Shown: positions 1 through 8,950, counted from the first letter of the stretch. The stretch: DNA of 64,000 bases from Novosphingobium terrae (GCF_017163935.1 NZ_JABVZR010000003.1:124001-188000), one strand, 5' to 3'. Notes: a model not told the origin generated them from the letters alone. Numbers and translations are program-made.

Positions 1-2
1 GG

Positions 3-224
3 AGCCTCGCGTCCTCCTTCAACATCGCAGCATTCAATCTGGGCAACGCGATCGGCGCCTGGGCGGGCGGCATGGTCATCGACCACGGTCCCGGACTGAC
101 CTTCGTTCCGATTGTTGCCGCAGCCTTTCCTTTGGCGGCGATCGGCGCCGCGGCGCTGGCGGCGGGATTGAACCGCAGCCGCCGTACCAACCCGATCACG
201 GAGCTCAATTCCCATGTCCGTTAA
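3..224 (+). CDS. MFS transporter, C-terminal part (cut by window edge)
   Basis: The frame is open from the window edge and ends at TAA 222-224. The 73 residues seen contain SFNIAAFNLGNAIGAWAGG followed by a hydrophobic helix and a basic tail (NRSRR). This is the last pair of membrane segments of a 12-TM DHA1-type drug or sugar efflux permease of the AraJ/YdhP kind, where the motif GNAIGAWxGG sits in TM11. The next gene starts at 214 inside this one, so the two are translationally coupled. Substrate cannot be inferred from the tail alone. Confidence 0.8.
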   Translation, partial: SLASSFNIAAFNLGNAIGAWAGGMVIDHGPGLTFVPIVAAAFPLAAIGAAALAAGLNRSRRTNPITELNSHVR

Positions 225-1464
225 GATGCCCCGGCGATTGTCCGCTCTCCTTGCCGTGACAGCGGCCTTCCTTTGCCCGGCTGTGGCACTGGCACAGAAC
301 CCGAGTTGGGTCGGGACCTGGATGGCAAGCCCGCAACCGGTCTGGAATGCGAACTTCGCCTTCCCGACCAAGATTCCTGCCAGTGTTAAGGACAAAACCT
401 TCCGCCAGATCGTCCGGATCGGCCTCGGCGGTTCACAAGTTCGCCTCGTGTTTTCCAACACCTATGGCGATGCGCCGTTCCGGATCGGCGCGGCGAGTGT
501 CGCGCTGACGGGTTCCGGCAGCGCTTCCGTCGAAGGCGTGCTGCATGCCGTCACGTTCGGCGGACAGACAGCAGCCGTCATTGCCCCCGGTACGCAACTA
601 ATCAGCGATCCGATCGCGATGCCGGTCGCCGATCAGGCGCGCCTTGCTGTCTCCGCCTGGCTTCCGGACGAAACGCCGCTCAGAACCTTCCACTGGGATG
701 GTCGCCAGAGCGCCTGGTTCGCTGATGGCGATCTCACCCAATCATCGACCTTTCCGACGAACGAGCGGACCGACGCCCGCATCCTGCTGAGCGAGGTTTT
801 GGTCGACGCTGCCAATACTGGAGCGGTGGTTGTGATCGGAGATTCAATCACCGATGGAAATGGCGCGACGGTCGACGCCGATACCCGCTGGCCCGACTTC
901 CTCAGCCGGCGCATTGCGCCCCACCACGTCGCGATCCTCAATGCCGGCATTTCCGGCGCCCGTCTGCTCGAAGACAAAATGGGCGTGAACGCCCTCGCCC
1001 GCCTCGATCGTGACGTGTTCGCCCAGCCCGATGTGAAGGCGATCATTCTGCTGATCGGCATCAACGACATCGCCTGGCCCGGCACCGCTTTTGCGCGCAA
1101 GCAGGACCGGCCAACCGCCGACGCGATGATCGCCGGATACCGTCAGATCATCGAGCAGGCCCACACGCGTCATATCCGGGTGATCGGGTCGACATTGACA
1201 CCCTTCGCAGGCGCGCTCTCCGGCACGCCGCTCGGCGACTATTTCAGCCCGGAGAAGGACCTGCTTCGCCAGGAGATCAACCGCTGGATTCGCACGAGCG
1301 GCGCATTCGACGCGGTGGTCGATTTCGACAAACTGCTGCGCGATCCGGCCCACCCCGAGCGGATCGCGCCCGCCTTCGATTCCGGCGATCATCTTCACCC
1401 CGGCGACAAGGGCAATGCAGCGATGGCGGACGCCATCGACCCGCGCACGCTGCTGGGTCGCTGA
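214..1464 (+). CDS. secreted SGNH/GDSL-family hydrolase
   Basis: 416 residues with a clear Sec signal peptide (residues 1-28, basic start, hydrophobic core, cleavage near VALAQ). After a beta-rich N-terminal part, the SGNH hydrolase blocks appear in order: block I VVVIGDSITDG (nucleophile Ser, about residue 210), a Gly in block II (NAGISG), the block III Asn in LLIGINDIAW, and the block V Asp/His pair in SGDHLHPGDKGN. Such proteins are periplasmic esterases that act on acyl or acetyl groups of sugars or lipids. The gene overlaps the MFS end by 11 nt. A second ATG at 226 would still leave the signal peptide. The exact substrate is unknown. Confidence 0.85.
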   Translation: MSVKMPRRLSALLAVTAAFLCPAVALAQNPSWVGTWMASPQPVWNANFAFPTKIPASVKDKTFRQIVRIGLGGSQVRLVFSNTYGDAPFRIGAASVALTGSGSASVEGVLHAVTFGGQTAAVIAPGTQLISDPIAMPVADQARLAVSAWLPDETPLRTFHWDGRQSAWFADGDLTQSSTFPTNERTDARILLSEVLVDAANTGAVVVIGDSITDGNGATVDADTRWPDFLSRRIAPHHVAILNAGISGARLLEDKMGVNALARLDRDVFAQPDVKAIILLIGINDIAWPGTAFARKQDRPTADAMIAGYRQIIEQAHTRHIRVIGSTLTPFAGALSGTPLGDYFSPEKDLLRQEINRWIRTSGAFDAVVDFDKLLRDPAHPERIAPAFDSGDHLHPGDKGNAAMADAIDPRTLLGR

Positions 1465-1494
1465 ACACCTCCTCCCCGTCCTAAGGATCATGAC

Positions 1495-2529
1495 ATGAAC
1501 TATCGCTTCCTCGGCCGTTCCGGCCTCAAGGTTCCGGTGCTGAGCTTTGGCACGGGCACGTTCGGCGGCACTGGGCCGCTGTTCGGCGCCTGGGGCAATA
1601 CCGGGGCGACCGAGGCGCGCCGCCTCGTCGATATCTGCCTCGAAGCCGGCGTCAATCTGTTCGATACCGCCGATGTCTATTCCAACGGGGCGTCGGAGGA
1701 AGTGCTTGGCACGGCCCTCAAGGGACGGCGCTCCGATGCCTTGATCTCGACCAAGACGAGCCTGCCGATGGGTGACGGCCCGAACGACGCGGGCTCATCG
1801 CGTTTCCGACTGATCGGCGCCGTCGAAGCCGCCTTGAAGCGACTGGGCACCGACTATATCGATCTTCTGCAACTCCACGCCTTTGACGCGATGACCCCGA
1901 TGGAGGAGGTGCTCTCGACGCTCGACACGCTCGTCCGTGACGGCAAGGTCCGATATGTCGGGGTTTCCAACTTCTCGGGCTGGCAGGTCATGAAGGCGCT
2001 GGCCATCGCGGACCGCTATGGCTGGCCGCGCTATGTCGCCAACCAGGTCTATTATTCGCTGGTCGGTCGCGATTACGAATGGGATCTGATGCCACTCGGC
2101 GCGGACCAGGGGTTGGGCGCAATGGTCTGGAGTCCGCTTGGCTGGGGGCGTCTGACCGGCAAGATCCGCCGCGGCGCGGCGCTTCCTGAGGCGAGCAGGC
2201 TTCACGACACTGCTAGCTACGGCCCACCGGTTGAGGATGAGCATCTGTTCAGAGTGATTGAAGCCCTGGAGGCGGTCGCGGCGGACGTCGGCAAGACTGT
2301 GCCGCAGGTGGCGCTCAACTGGCTGACCCAGCGCCCCACCGTCTCTTCCGTCATCATCGGTGCGCGCGACGAAGACCAGCTTCGCCAGAATCTTGGCGCC
2401 GTCGGCTGGACGCTGTCGGCGGAACAGATCGCCCAGCTTGACAAGGCCAGTGCTGTCACCGCACCCTACCCGCACTTCCCCTATCAGCGGCAGGAGGGCT
2501 TCGCGCGGATCAACCCGCCGCTTGCCTGA
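1495..2529 (+). CDS. aldo/keto reductase
   Basis: 344 residues, the normal size for the family. The catalytic tetrad is visible: Asp and Tyr in LFDTADVYSNG, Lys in LISTKTSLP and His in LLQLHAFD. The late block SSVIIGARDEDQLRQNL is the NADP-binding signature. It is an NADPH-dependent cytosolic oxidoreductase of the AKR11/12-like group that reduces sugar aldehydes or ketones. The start is supported by AAGGA about 8 nt upstream. It follows the SGNH hydrolase by 30 nt and probably shares its transcript. Substrate is not predictable. Confidence 0.9.
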   Translation: MNYRFLGRSGLKVPVLSFGTGTFGGTGPLFGAWGNTGATEARRLVDICLEAGVNLFDTADVYSNGASEEVLGTALKGRRSDALISTKTSLPMGDGPNDAGSSRFRLIGAVEAALKRLGTDYIDLLQLHAFDAMTPMEEVLSTLDTLVRDGKVRYVGVSNFSGWQVMKALAIADRYGWPRYVANQVYYSLVGRDYEWDLMPLGADQGLGAMVWSPLGWGRLTGKIRRGAALPEASRLHDTASYGPPVEDEHLFRVIEALEAVAADVGKTVPQVALNWLTQRPTVSSVIIGARDEDQLRQNLGAVGWTLSAEQIAQLDKASAVTAPYPHFPYQRQEGFARINPPLA

Positions 2530-2570
2530 TAAGCGCCGCCGCTACGCGAGCCAGAGGCATCCCGCGCCAC

Positions 2571-3263
2571 ATGGGCAGACAGGTAAAGCTGCTTCTCATT
2601 CCCGGCTTTATGCTGGACGCCGATCTTTGGACCGACCTGCGGCCGGAGCTGGATGCGATGGGAGAGGTCATCGATGTCGACACCACGCGCGACACATCGA
2701 TTGCGGCGATCGCCCAGCGAGCACTTATCGCGACGGACGGGCCGGTCGTCGTCGTCGGCTTCTCGATGGGCGGCTATGTCGCCCGCGAGATCGCCTATCA
2801 GGCGCCTGAGCGTGTGAAGGGGCTTTTGCTTGTTGCCACCTCGGCGGCGGCCGATGCCCCCCACCTCTTGAAATCGCGACGCTCCGTGGGCGGTCAGGTG
2901 GCACCCTTTCGTCGCCTCAGTCAGCGCGCGATCGAGAAGTCCCTGTCGCCGCTCTGTCGCACAGATGCGATGATCGAGCGCGTCCAGCGCATGAGCGAAA
3001 GGCTAGGTCCCGAGGTCTTTGCTCGTCAATCCAGTATCCAAAGGGCTGGCGATGTAATGCGCCTTCGCCAAATCACCTGCCCCACCGCCATCATCTCAGC
3101 CGGCGCCGACGAACTGCGCAGCCTTGCGGAGAGCGAAGCACTACGGGACAGCATTTCCGGCTCGGTACTCATCGTGGTCGAGGGATCGGGCCATCTCCTT
3201 CCCTTGGAACAGCCCGCCGCCGTGATCACAGCCTTATCCGCCCTGATGACGCGTCTTCGGTGA
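2571..3263 (+). CDS. alpha/beta hydrolase
   Basis: 230 residues with an alpha/beta-hydrolase core: an early oxyanion region LLLIPGFMLDADLW, the nucleophile elbow VVVGFSMGGYVARE (Ser near residue 66), an acid-bearing strand ISAGADEL and the catalytic His in VEGSGHLLPLEQP near residue 207. It is a small soluble esterase-like protein related to the MenH/pimeloyl esterase group. It lies 41 nt after the aldo/keto reductase on the same strand, so co-transcription is likely. No signal peptide is seen. Confidence 0.85.
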   Translation: MGRQVKLLLIPGFMLDADLWTDLRPELDAMGEVIDVDTTRDTSIAAIAQRALIATDGPVVVVGFSMGGYVAREIAYQAPERVKGLLLVATSAAADAPHLLKSRRSVGGQVAPFRRLSQRAIEKSLSPLCRTDAMIERVQRMSERLGPEVFARQSSIQRAGDVMRLRQITCPTAIISAGADELRSLAESEALRDSISGSVLIVVEGSGHLLPLEQPAAVITALSALMTRLR

Positions 3264-3412
3264 GAGCTAACAGGTGCAATCGCAACGACACGGTACGCCC
3301 GGCAACCTGGGCCTGAATATTCACCTCGGCGAAACCGCAGGAAGCGGTCGTGCCCCAAACCGAGGGTGCGCTGGGACACTGTCCCCGCTTGAGCTCTCCT
3401 AATCCAATGATG

Positions 3413-3441
3413 TTGACGTAACCATATATTCAAGTTACATT
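3413..3441 (+). promoter_or_regulatory. predicted promoter with overlapping inverted repeat, CGNR regulator gene
   Basis: TTGACG (3413-3418) and TACATT (3436-3441) are separated by 17 nt and end 6 nt before ATG 3448. GTAAC (3418-3422) and GTTAC (3434-3438) form an inverted repeat across the spacer and could be an operator. Transcription from here would give a leaderless or nearly leaderless mRNA. Prediction from sequence only. Confidence 0.4.
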
Positions 3442-3447
3442 TTGGTC

Positions 3448-4002
3448 ATGTTTGAATTTTCCGCTGGCTCTCGTGCACTTTGCCTTGTCGACACCGTGGG
3501 AAACCGTGGTGGAGCTGACATCGAGCGCTTGGCGACGCCGCAGGATTTCACGAGCTGGCTGCGCCAAGCATCCTTACTCGATTCCGAAGGCAGAGACGTC
3601 CTTGAAGCCGATCTGATCGATGCCCGCGCGCTTCGGGACGCGCTCTATCGGGCCGCTCTCGCGATCGTGAATGGCGAAAAGCCGGCGCCGGCCGATATCG
3701 GTGGGATCAATGTTTTGGCGCAGGGAACTCCACCCCGTCCACAATGGGTGAATGGCGAAGTCGTTCACGTCGCCGAAGATGGCGTGCGTGCGGCCATTGC
3801 ACTGCTCGCCGGTGATGCGGTCGGAACGCTCGCCGACGCGCAGATCGGCCGCGTTCGCCTTTGCCCGGAATGCCGGATGATGTTCGTGGACAAATCACCG
3901 GCCGGGAGGCGTCGCTGGTGCTCGTCGGCCAGCGGCTGCGGCAACCGCGCGAAGGTCCGTGAACACCGCGCCAGAAAATCCCAGGAAGGAAGCGCCAGAT
4001 GA
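3448..4002 (+). CDS. CGNR zinc-finger / ABATE-domain putative regulator
   Basis: An N-terminal ABATE-like stress-sensing domain (FEFSAGSRALCLVDTVGNRGG, about residues 1-125) is followed by a CGNR zinc finger with ligands in LCPECRMMFVD and RRRWCSSASGCGNRAKVREHRA. These are small predicted DNA-binding regulators of Proteobacteria and Actinobacteria. ATG 3448 is preferred over an in-frame TTG 6 nt earlier because it fits the promoter. The stop overlaps the start of the cyclase gene (ATGA), so it is coupled to an enzyme and may control it. A second protein of this family is at 19039-19698. Confidence 0.85.
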   Translation: MFEFSAGSRALCLVDTVGNRGGADIERLATPQDFTSWLRQASLLDSEGRDVLEADLIDARALRDALYRAALAIVNGEKPAPADIGGINVLAQGTPPRPQWVNGEVVHVAEDGVRAAIALLAGDAVGTLADAQIGRVRLCPECRMMFVDKSPAGRRRWCSSASGCGNRAKVREHRARKSQEGSAR

Positions 4003-4928
4003 GTACAGAACATCGCGTCCAGTTCGACTTCGAGATCGAGTTCGCCAATGGCGGCACGCTTCAGGGGCAGGAATTCCGCCTCGACATTGCGCATGACGAC
4101 ATCACGGACGACGCTCTCGGCGCCTACCTCATCGCCGACCTGCGTTTGCTGATGGTCAGCCGCGTCGCTATTCTCAACAAGCGCATCATCCATGAAAGGC
4201 ACAAAAGGGCGCATAAGGCGCCGGCCGTAGCGAATACCGAAACGCAGCGGATCGATCTCAGCCATGTGATCGAAGCAGGCATGATCACCTACAAGGGCCT
4301 GCCGGCACCGCTGATCTGCGACCATCTCTCACGCGATGCGTCGCGGCAGAGCTATGATCCCGGCACCGAGTTCCAGATCGATCGGATCGAGATGGTCGGT
4401 AACACCGGCACGTATCTCGATACGCCCTTCCATCGCTACGCCGACGGCTATGATCTATCGGCACTGAACCTCGAGACGGTCTCTGGCTGCCCGGGGGTGA
4501 TGATCAACGTGACCGGGGCAACAGACCGCGCGATCGACTGGACCATGCTTGCCGCTATCGATGTGCGCGACAAGGCGGTCCTCGTCCATACGGGATGGGA
4601 CGCACATTGGCGCACGGATCAATATTTCGAGAATCATGTCTACCTGACCGAACGGGCGGCGATCCATCTGCGCGACAGCGGCGCGCGGCTCGTCGGGATC
4701 GACTCATTCAACATTGACGATACGTCCGGTGGGACGCGGCCCGTCCATTCGGTCCTGCTCGCGGCTGGCATCCCGATCGTCGAGCACCTGACCAATCTCC
4801 AGTCGCTGCCTACGGAAGGCTTCCGCTTCTGGGCGGTGCCGCCCAAGTTCAAGAAAGTCGGCACTTTCCCGGTTCGTGCGCACGCGATCATCGATGGGCG
4901 TGAGGCCCGATCCAACCAGAGTGCCTAG
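3999..4928 (+). CDS. cyclase-family (kynurenine formamidase-like) hydrolase with N-terminal extension
   Basis: 309 residues. Residues from about 85 on follow the cyclase/arylformamidase fold (RIDLSHVIEAGMITYKGLP, GTYLDTPFHRYADG, VLVHTGWDAHW, LVGIDSFNIDD, PVHSVLLAAGIPIVEHL). The usual metal motif HxGTHxDxPxH reads N-T-G-T-Y-L-D-T-P-F-H (135-145), so two His ligands are replaced by Asn and Tyr. The first 75 residues (FDFEIEFANGGTLQGQEFRL and on) are an extra, well-formed domain and could be a fused small partner protein. It is probably an amidase or lactone hydrolase of unknown substrate. It is coupled to the CGNR gene by ATGA. Confidence 0.75.
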   Translation: MSTEHRVQFDFEIEFANGGTLQGQEFRLDIAHDDITDDALGAYLIADLRLLMVSRVAILNKRIIHERHKRAHKAPAVANTETQRIDLSHVIEAGMITYKGLPAPLICDHLSRDASRQSYDPGTEFQIDRIEMVGNTGTYLDTPFHRYADGYDLSALNLETVSGCPGVMINVTGATDRAIDWTMLAAIDVRDKAVLVHTGWDAHWRTDQYFENHVYLTERAAIHLRDSGARLVGIDSFNIDDTSGGTRPVHSVLLAAGIPIVEHLTNLQSLPTEGFRFWAVPPKFKKVGTFPVRAHAIIDGREARSNQSA

Positions 4929-4973
4929 TTCCGCCCGCGCCGCCTTTGCAGCGCGTAAGCCGAGGAGGTTTTG

Positions 4974-5858
4974 ATGGCTGTCGCGTTTCTGGGTCTTGGC
5001 CATATGGGTGCACCGATGGCGGCCAATCTTCTGAAAACACAGCCGGATCTTACGGTGTGGAATCGGTCGCTGCCGGCGCTTGAACGTCTGGGCGAGTTCG
5101 GCGCAACGATCGCGCCCACAGCCAGGGATGCCATCCGGGGCGTTGCCACCGTGCTGCTCATGCTCGCCAACGAGGCGGCGATCGATGATGTGCTGGAACG
5201 CGGATCCCCGGCGTTCACTGACAATGTTCGCGGGCGCCTTATTGTCCATATGGGGACGACGTCGACTGACTTTTCGCGGGAACTGGCTGCCGCAGTCGAA
5301 GCGGCGGGCGGTCGCTACGTCGAGGCCCCAGTCTCGGGGTCGCGAGTGCCTGCCGAGCAGGGCACCCTGGTCGCCATGATTGCCGGCCGGGGGGCCGACG
5401 TCGCCACGGTGCGCGACCTGGTCCAGCCGATGTGCAGCAAGACCTTTGCCTGCGGCCGCGTGCCCGGTGGCCTGGGCATGAAGCTGGCCGTCAACCTCTT
5501 CCTGATCACCATGGTCACCGGGTTGATGGAAGCCGCGCACTTCGCCGGCGCCGCGGGGCTCGATATCGCGCTGTTCCGCGCCGTGATCGATGCCGGCCCC
5601 ATGTCCAGCGACGTGTCACGCGTGAAGCTCGACAAGCTGGTAAACGGCGACTTTGCGCCCCAAGCCAGCCTCGCTGACGTTCTGATGAACAGTCGACTGG
5701 TCGCCGGTGCTGCCCGTTCCTCGGCGGTTGCCACGCCTTTGCTCGACCAGGCGAACGCGCTCTATGCAAAGGCCGACGAAATGGGATTGGGCGGCATCGA
5801 TATGATCGGGGTGCTTCGCGCGCTGGAGGAGCTCACGCGCAACCAGCCGGCGGGGTGA
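4974..5858 (+). CDS. NAD(P)-dependent oxidoreductase, 3-hydroxyisobutyrate dehydrogenase family
   Basis: About 294 residues. The N-terminal Rossmann motif is VAFLGLGHMGAPMAANLL. The substrate motif EAPVSGSRVPAEQGTL and the catalytic-Lys region GGLGMKLAVNLFLITM (Lys near 171) are in place. The family oxidises beta-hydroxy acids or reduces succinate semialdehyde/glyoxylate with NAD(P)H. ATG 4974 has a strong GAGGAGG 6 nt upstream and is preferred to the TTG three bases earlier. It follows the cyclase by 45 nt. It ends back to back with the convergent EamA gene. Confidence 0.85.
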   Translation: MAVAFLGLGHMGAPMAANLLKTQPDLTVWNRSLPALERLGEFGATIAPTARDAIRGVATVLLMLANEAAIDDVLERGSPAFTDNVRGRLIVHMGTTSTDFSRELAAAVEAAGGRYVEAPVSGSRVPAEQGTLVAMIAGRGADVATVRDLVQPMCSKTFACGRVPGGLGMKLAVNLFLITMVTGLMEAAHFAGAAGLDIALFRAVIDAGPMSSDVSRVKLDKLVNGDFAPQASLADVLMNSRLVAGAARSSAVATPLLDQANALYAKADEMGLGGIDMIGVLRALEELTRNQPAG

Positions 5859-6692
5859 TCAACCGGCGCGGAGCAGAGCGGCGCCGGCGGCAATGAGCAC
5901 CGCCGCGATGACGCGCCCGGGCCCGACCGGCTCCTTAAGAAAAGCAACCGATATCAGGACGCCGAACAGGATCGCTGTTTCCCGCAACGCCGCTACGATG
6001 GCGACGGGAACCAGCGTCATGGCCCACAGCGCGAGACCATAGGATGCGGCGGTGCTTGCACCGCCGAGAATGCCCAGGCGCCAGTTCCGCCCTAGACAGG
6101 CGCGGAACGCCTGGCCGCGCCGGATGATCGCCCAGCTTGTCAGCGGAATGCCGGTCAGCAGGAAGATCCACAAGGTGTAGGCCGCTGCGGATCCCGATTG
6201 CCGCACGCCAGCGCCATCGACCATCGTGTAGCCGGCAATGACAACCGCATTGAGCAACGCGAGGCCCGCACCCTTGTCCAGCGAGCGGAGCGGGTTTCCT
6301 GCCACACCGAGGATACCGGCACAGATGACGGCGACGCCGCACCAGGCTTGGCAGCGCAATGGTTCGTCCAGGATGGTCGTACTTGCGATCGCGACCAGCA
6401 AGGGCGCGGCGCCCCGCATCAGCGGGTAGGTGCGGCTCATCTCCGCGACCCGATATGTCCACGCGACCAGCCCATAATAGCTGATGGACAGGACCGCCGA
6501 TCCGGCCAGGAAGGGCCAGCTTGGGCGTGCGGGCACCGGCAGGAACGGCAGGCCGACCACGGCGATTGCTGCCGCAGCCCCTGTAACCAGGGCGGTCATC
6601 AGCCCCCTGTCCGTCCCGCCCCGGATGATCGCGTTCCAGGTCGCGTGCAGAGCCGCTGCGACCAGGATGACAGGGAAGACGGCAGCGATCAC
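5859..6692 (-). CDS. EamA/DMT-family exporter (copy 1)
   Basis: 277 residues, ten hydrophobic segments, two EamA repeats, ending in VIAAVLIAAGAALL. Inner-membrane drug/metabolite exporter. The start is GTG 6690-6692, 6 nt after the ABM-GNAT gene, so it is the last gene of a three-gene minus-strand operon. It is a clear paralogue of the protein at 39708-40541: MSRTYPLMRGAAPLLVA, SYGLALWAMT and VVAALRETAI are shared. Substrate unknown. Confidence 0.85.
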   Translation of the reverse strand: MIAAVFPVILVAAALHATWNAIIRGGTDRGLMTALVTGAAAAIAVVGLPFLPVPARPSWPFLAGSAVLSISYYGLVAWTYRVAEMSRTYPLMRGAAPLLVAIASTTILDEPLRCQAWCGVAVICAGILGVAGNPLRSLDKGAGLALLNAVVIAGYTMVDGAGVRQSGSAAAYTLWIFLLTGIPLTSWAIIRRGQAFRACLGRNWRLGILGGASTAASYGLALWAMTLVPVAIVAALRETAILFGVLISVAFLKEPVGPGRVIAAVLIAAGAALLRAG

Positions 6693-6698
6693 GCGCAG

Positions 6699-7517
6699 TC
6701 AGGCAAGATCGAGGTGAAGAAAACGGCTGAAGCCGCCGTCTGTATAGTTCGAGAAAGCTGGCCCCTCCCTAAATCCCCGACTCCGATAGAGCGCGACGGC
6801 CGGGTCGAACGACGGCAGGCTTCCTGTTTCGAGGCTTAGCCGCCGAACGTCGCGAGCCTTGGCCACAGCAATGATCGTGTCGAGGATGGTCTGGGCCGCT
6901 CCCTGGCGGAGGAAGTCCGGGTGGGTGCGCATCGACTTCACCTCGGCGGTACCGTCAGGCAGCGTTTTGAGCGCGCCGACGGCAGCGACGCGCGGGCCGG
7001 CCCACGCCGTCCAAACCGTCACTTCAGGAATCGTAAGCCCGGTCAGATCAAGCGCGTGAACATTGTCCGGCGGGGAATCCGCCCGCATGCCTGCCAGGTG
7101 CAGCGCCAGCAGGGCGCGGGTCTCCTCACCGCTCAGATCATCTTCGCGAACTTCAAAAGCCGGGCCTTCTTCCGCTTTGAAGGGGGAAAGGGATCGCTGC
7201 CAGTCATAGGCACGGTCCACCGTCGCCACGATAACCTGATACCAGTCATACCAGACCGCCCGCCCCTGCTCGCGGATGCGCGAATGATCGGGATCGTCCC
7301 TCCACGCGAGCGCATCGGCATGGTTGCGCCACCAGCTGACGGTGATTCCCACGCCGGCAACATCACGTGATGAGACTATCCCCAGATAGCCGTCTCGCGC
7401 TGCCGTGGCTTTTGCCATGGCCTCGGCCGCGGCGGCATACCCCTCGGCATCTGCCTGTGTACGACCCGAGACGAAGATCACGGCGACCGCGCCGGGAGGA
7501 GGCGAACGATCCCTCAT
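6699..7517 (-). CDS. fusion of antibiotic-biosynthesis-monooxygenase-like domain and GNAT acetyltransferase
   Basis: 272 residues. Residues about 8-105 (AVIFVSGRTQADAEGYAAAA, DGYLGIVSSRDVAGVGITVS, WRNHADALAWRDDPDH) form an ABM ferredoxin-like fold of the EthD/HmoB type. Residues about 115-272 form a GNAT domain with the acetyl-CoA region EVKSMRTHPDFLRQGAAQ and the late motif ALYRSRGFREGPAF. The two domains normally occur as separate proteins. The start overlaps the stop of the epimerase gene (ATGA). Function is unknown; linked oxidation or stress sensing and acetylation of one small molecule is a guess. Confidence 0.75.
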   Translation of the reverse strand: MRDRSPPPGAVAVIFVSGRTQADAEGYAAAAEAMAKATAARDGYLGIVSSRDVAGVGITVSWWRNHADALAWRDDPDHSRIREQGRAVWYDWYQVIVATVDRAYDWQRSLSPFKAEEGPAFEVREDDLSGEETRALLALHLAGMRADSPPDNVHALDLTGLTIPEVTVWTAWAGPRVAAVGALKTLPDGTAEVKSMRTHPDFLRQGAAQTILDTIIAVAKARDVRRLSLETGSLPSFDPAVALYRSRGFREGPAFSNYTDGGFSRFLHLDLA

Positions 7518-8266
7518 GCGGTGGGCGCCACCTGCTGTGCGGCCATACGGAAGTCCGGGTTCCAGCCGAGTGCCGAAATCGCCTTGTCGATGCGGACCTC
7601 GCCGCCCGGATTGGCGACGTTGTAGATGCCCGGCGCTCCGTGATCGATCGCGAGAAAAGCGGCGTAGGCTGCGGCGTCGACATGCAGCGGCGACGCGCCA
7701 TCGGGCGTCTCGCTCCAGGTGCCGGGGCCGAAGAGCTGGCCGTAGCGCAGCACTACGCCTTCGATCCCCGGCGTCTCGAGCACTGCACGCTCAAGCGGGA
7801 CGATCCCTTCGCGGATCGTCGTGCCCCGCGCGCCTTCCGCATCGACCTCCAGCAGGTCTTCCTCCGCATAGGGTGGCGAGCCCGGCGCATAGGCCCAGGC
7901 GATGCTCTGCGCGATAATCCGCTGGGCGCCGGCTGCCACTGCTGCCCGCACCAGGTTGGGCGTGCCTTCGCGGCGCAGCCGGGCATTGGCCCGCCGGGCC
8001 GCTTCCGGATCCGCAGCCATGTCGCCGGAAAGGTCGGTAAGCTGGTGGATGACCACCGTGGGCGCAGCACCTGCCACCGCGCGCGCCAGGGCTTCGGCAT
8101 CGAACACGTCGACGATCACCGGCCGGACGCCCGCCGCCTCAAGGTCGGCCGCACGCTGCGCCGAGCGCGTTGTGCCGAAGACTGTATGCCCTTGCTGCAG
8201 CAACAATGGAACCAACCGCTGCCCGATAACGCCGGCGGCACCCGCCAGGAAGATAGTATGAGGCAT
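7514..8266 (-). CDS. NAD-dependent epimerase/dehydratase (extended/atypical SDR)
   Basis: 250 residues starting with the nucleotide-binding motif IFLAGAAGVIGQRLV. A conserved VVIHQLTDLSGD and late RYGQLFGPGTW follow. The usual YxxxK is not evident; SIAWAYAPG lies where it is expected, as in atypical SDRs. It is the first gene of the minus-strand operon with the ABM-GNAT fusion and EamA exporter, transcribed away from the GFA gene. Confidence 0.8.
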   Translation of the reverse strand: MPHTIFLAGAAGVIGQRLVPLLLQQGHTVFGTTRSAQRAADLEAAGVRPVIVDVFDAEALARAVAGAAPTVVIHQLTDLSGDMAADPEAARRANARLRREGTPNLVRAAVAAGAQRIIAQSIAWAYAPGSPPYAEEDLLEVDAEGARGTTIREGIVPLERAVLETPGIEGVVLRYGQLFGPGTWSETPDGASPLHVDAAAYAAFLAIDHGAPGIYNVANPGGEVRIDKAISALGWNPDFRMAAQQVAPTA

Positions 8267-8472
8267 TGCGCCCTCCTTGATGATCTGCGCATGAGGTGCA
8301 GCGCAACGCAGCGCCTGGGAAGCACCAAGACCGTCGGTTTTGCCTGTACCATCGTCGTGGTACCCGCCGCCCTCAAGCCAATGGTACAGTCGAAATCACA
8401 ATTCTTGCGGCTGGCCGTCGGACGCCAAACCGCTACTCCTGTAATCTTGTATTGTCGCAGGGGAATGCGCCT

Positions 8473-8913
8473 ATGACGGAAGCAGTCAACACCATCCTCG
8501 GCGGATGCCATTGCGGATCTGTGCGGTTCGAAGCCACGTTGAGCGACGGCTTAAACACGATCCGTCGCTGCACCTGCTCCTATTGTCGAATGCGCGGCGC
8601 AGTCGCCGTCTCGGCCGAACTGGGCGGCATCCGCCTGCTCCGGGGCGAAGACACGCTCACCAGTTACCGCTTCAACACCCAAACGGCGCAGCATTTTTTC
8701 TGCTCGCGCTGCGGGATCTACACCCACCATCAGCGCCGATCCAATCCGAACCAGTACGGCGTCAACGTCGCCTGTCTCGATGGGGTGAGCCCCTTTGACT
8801 TCGAGGAAGTGCCGGTCTTCGACGGCGTCCGTCACTCCCGCGATAATGGCGGGGTTATCCTGCGCACCGGTACCCTGCGCTACATCCCGATCGACCAGGG
8901 CGATCCGGCGTAA
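8473..8913 (+). CDS. GFA-family (CENP-V/Gfa-like) zinc protein
   Basis: 146 residues from ATG 8473 (an open frame upstream has no better start). Zinc ligands follow the GFA pattern: GGCHCGSVRFE near the N-terminus, CTCSYC in the middle and FFCSRCGIYTHHQ after. The family includes S-(hydroxymethyl)glutathione synthase and, more often, uncharacterised thiol-adduct carbon-sulfur lyases. It is a soluble protein. It is divergent from the epimerase operon across about 200 nt. Confidence 0.85.
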   Translation: MTEAVNTILGGCHCGSVRFEATLSDGLNTIRRCTCSYCRMRGAVAVSAELGGIRLLRGEDTLTSYRFNTQTAQHFFCSRCGIYTHHQRRSNPNQYGVNVACLDGVSPFDFEEVPVFDGVRHSRDNGGVILRTGTLRYIPIDQGDPA

Positions 8914-8950
8914 GTCTGTCGGACTATGAGAAGATGACGTACATTCAGAC

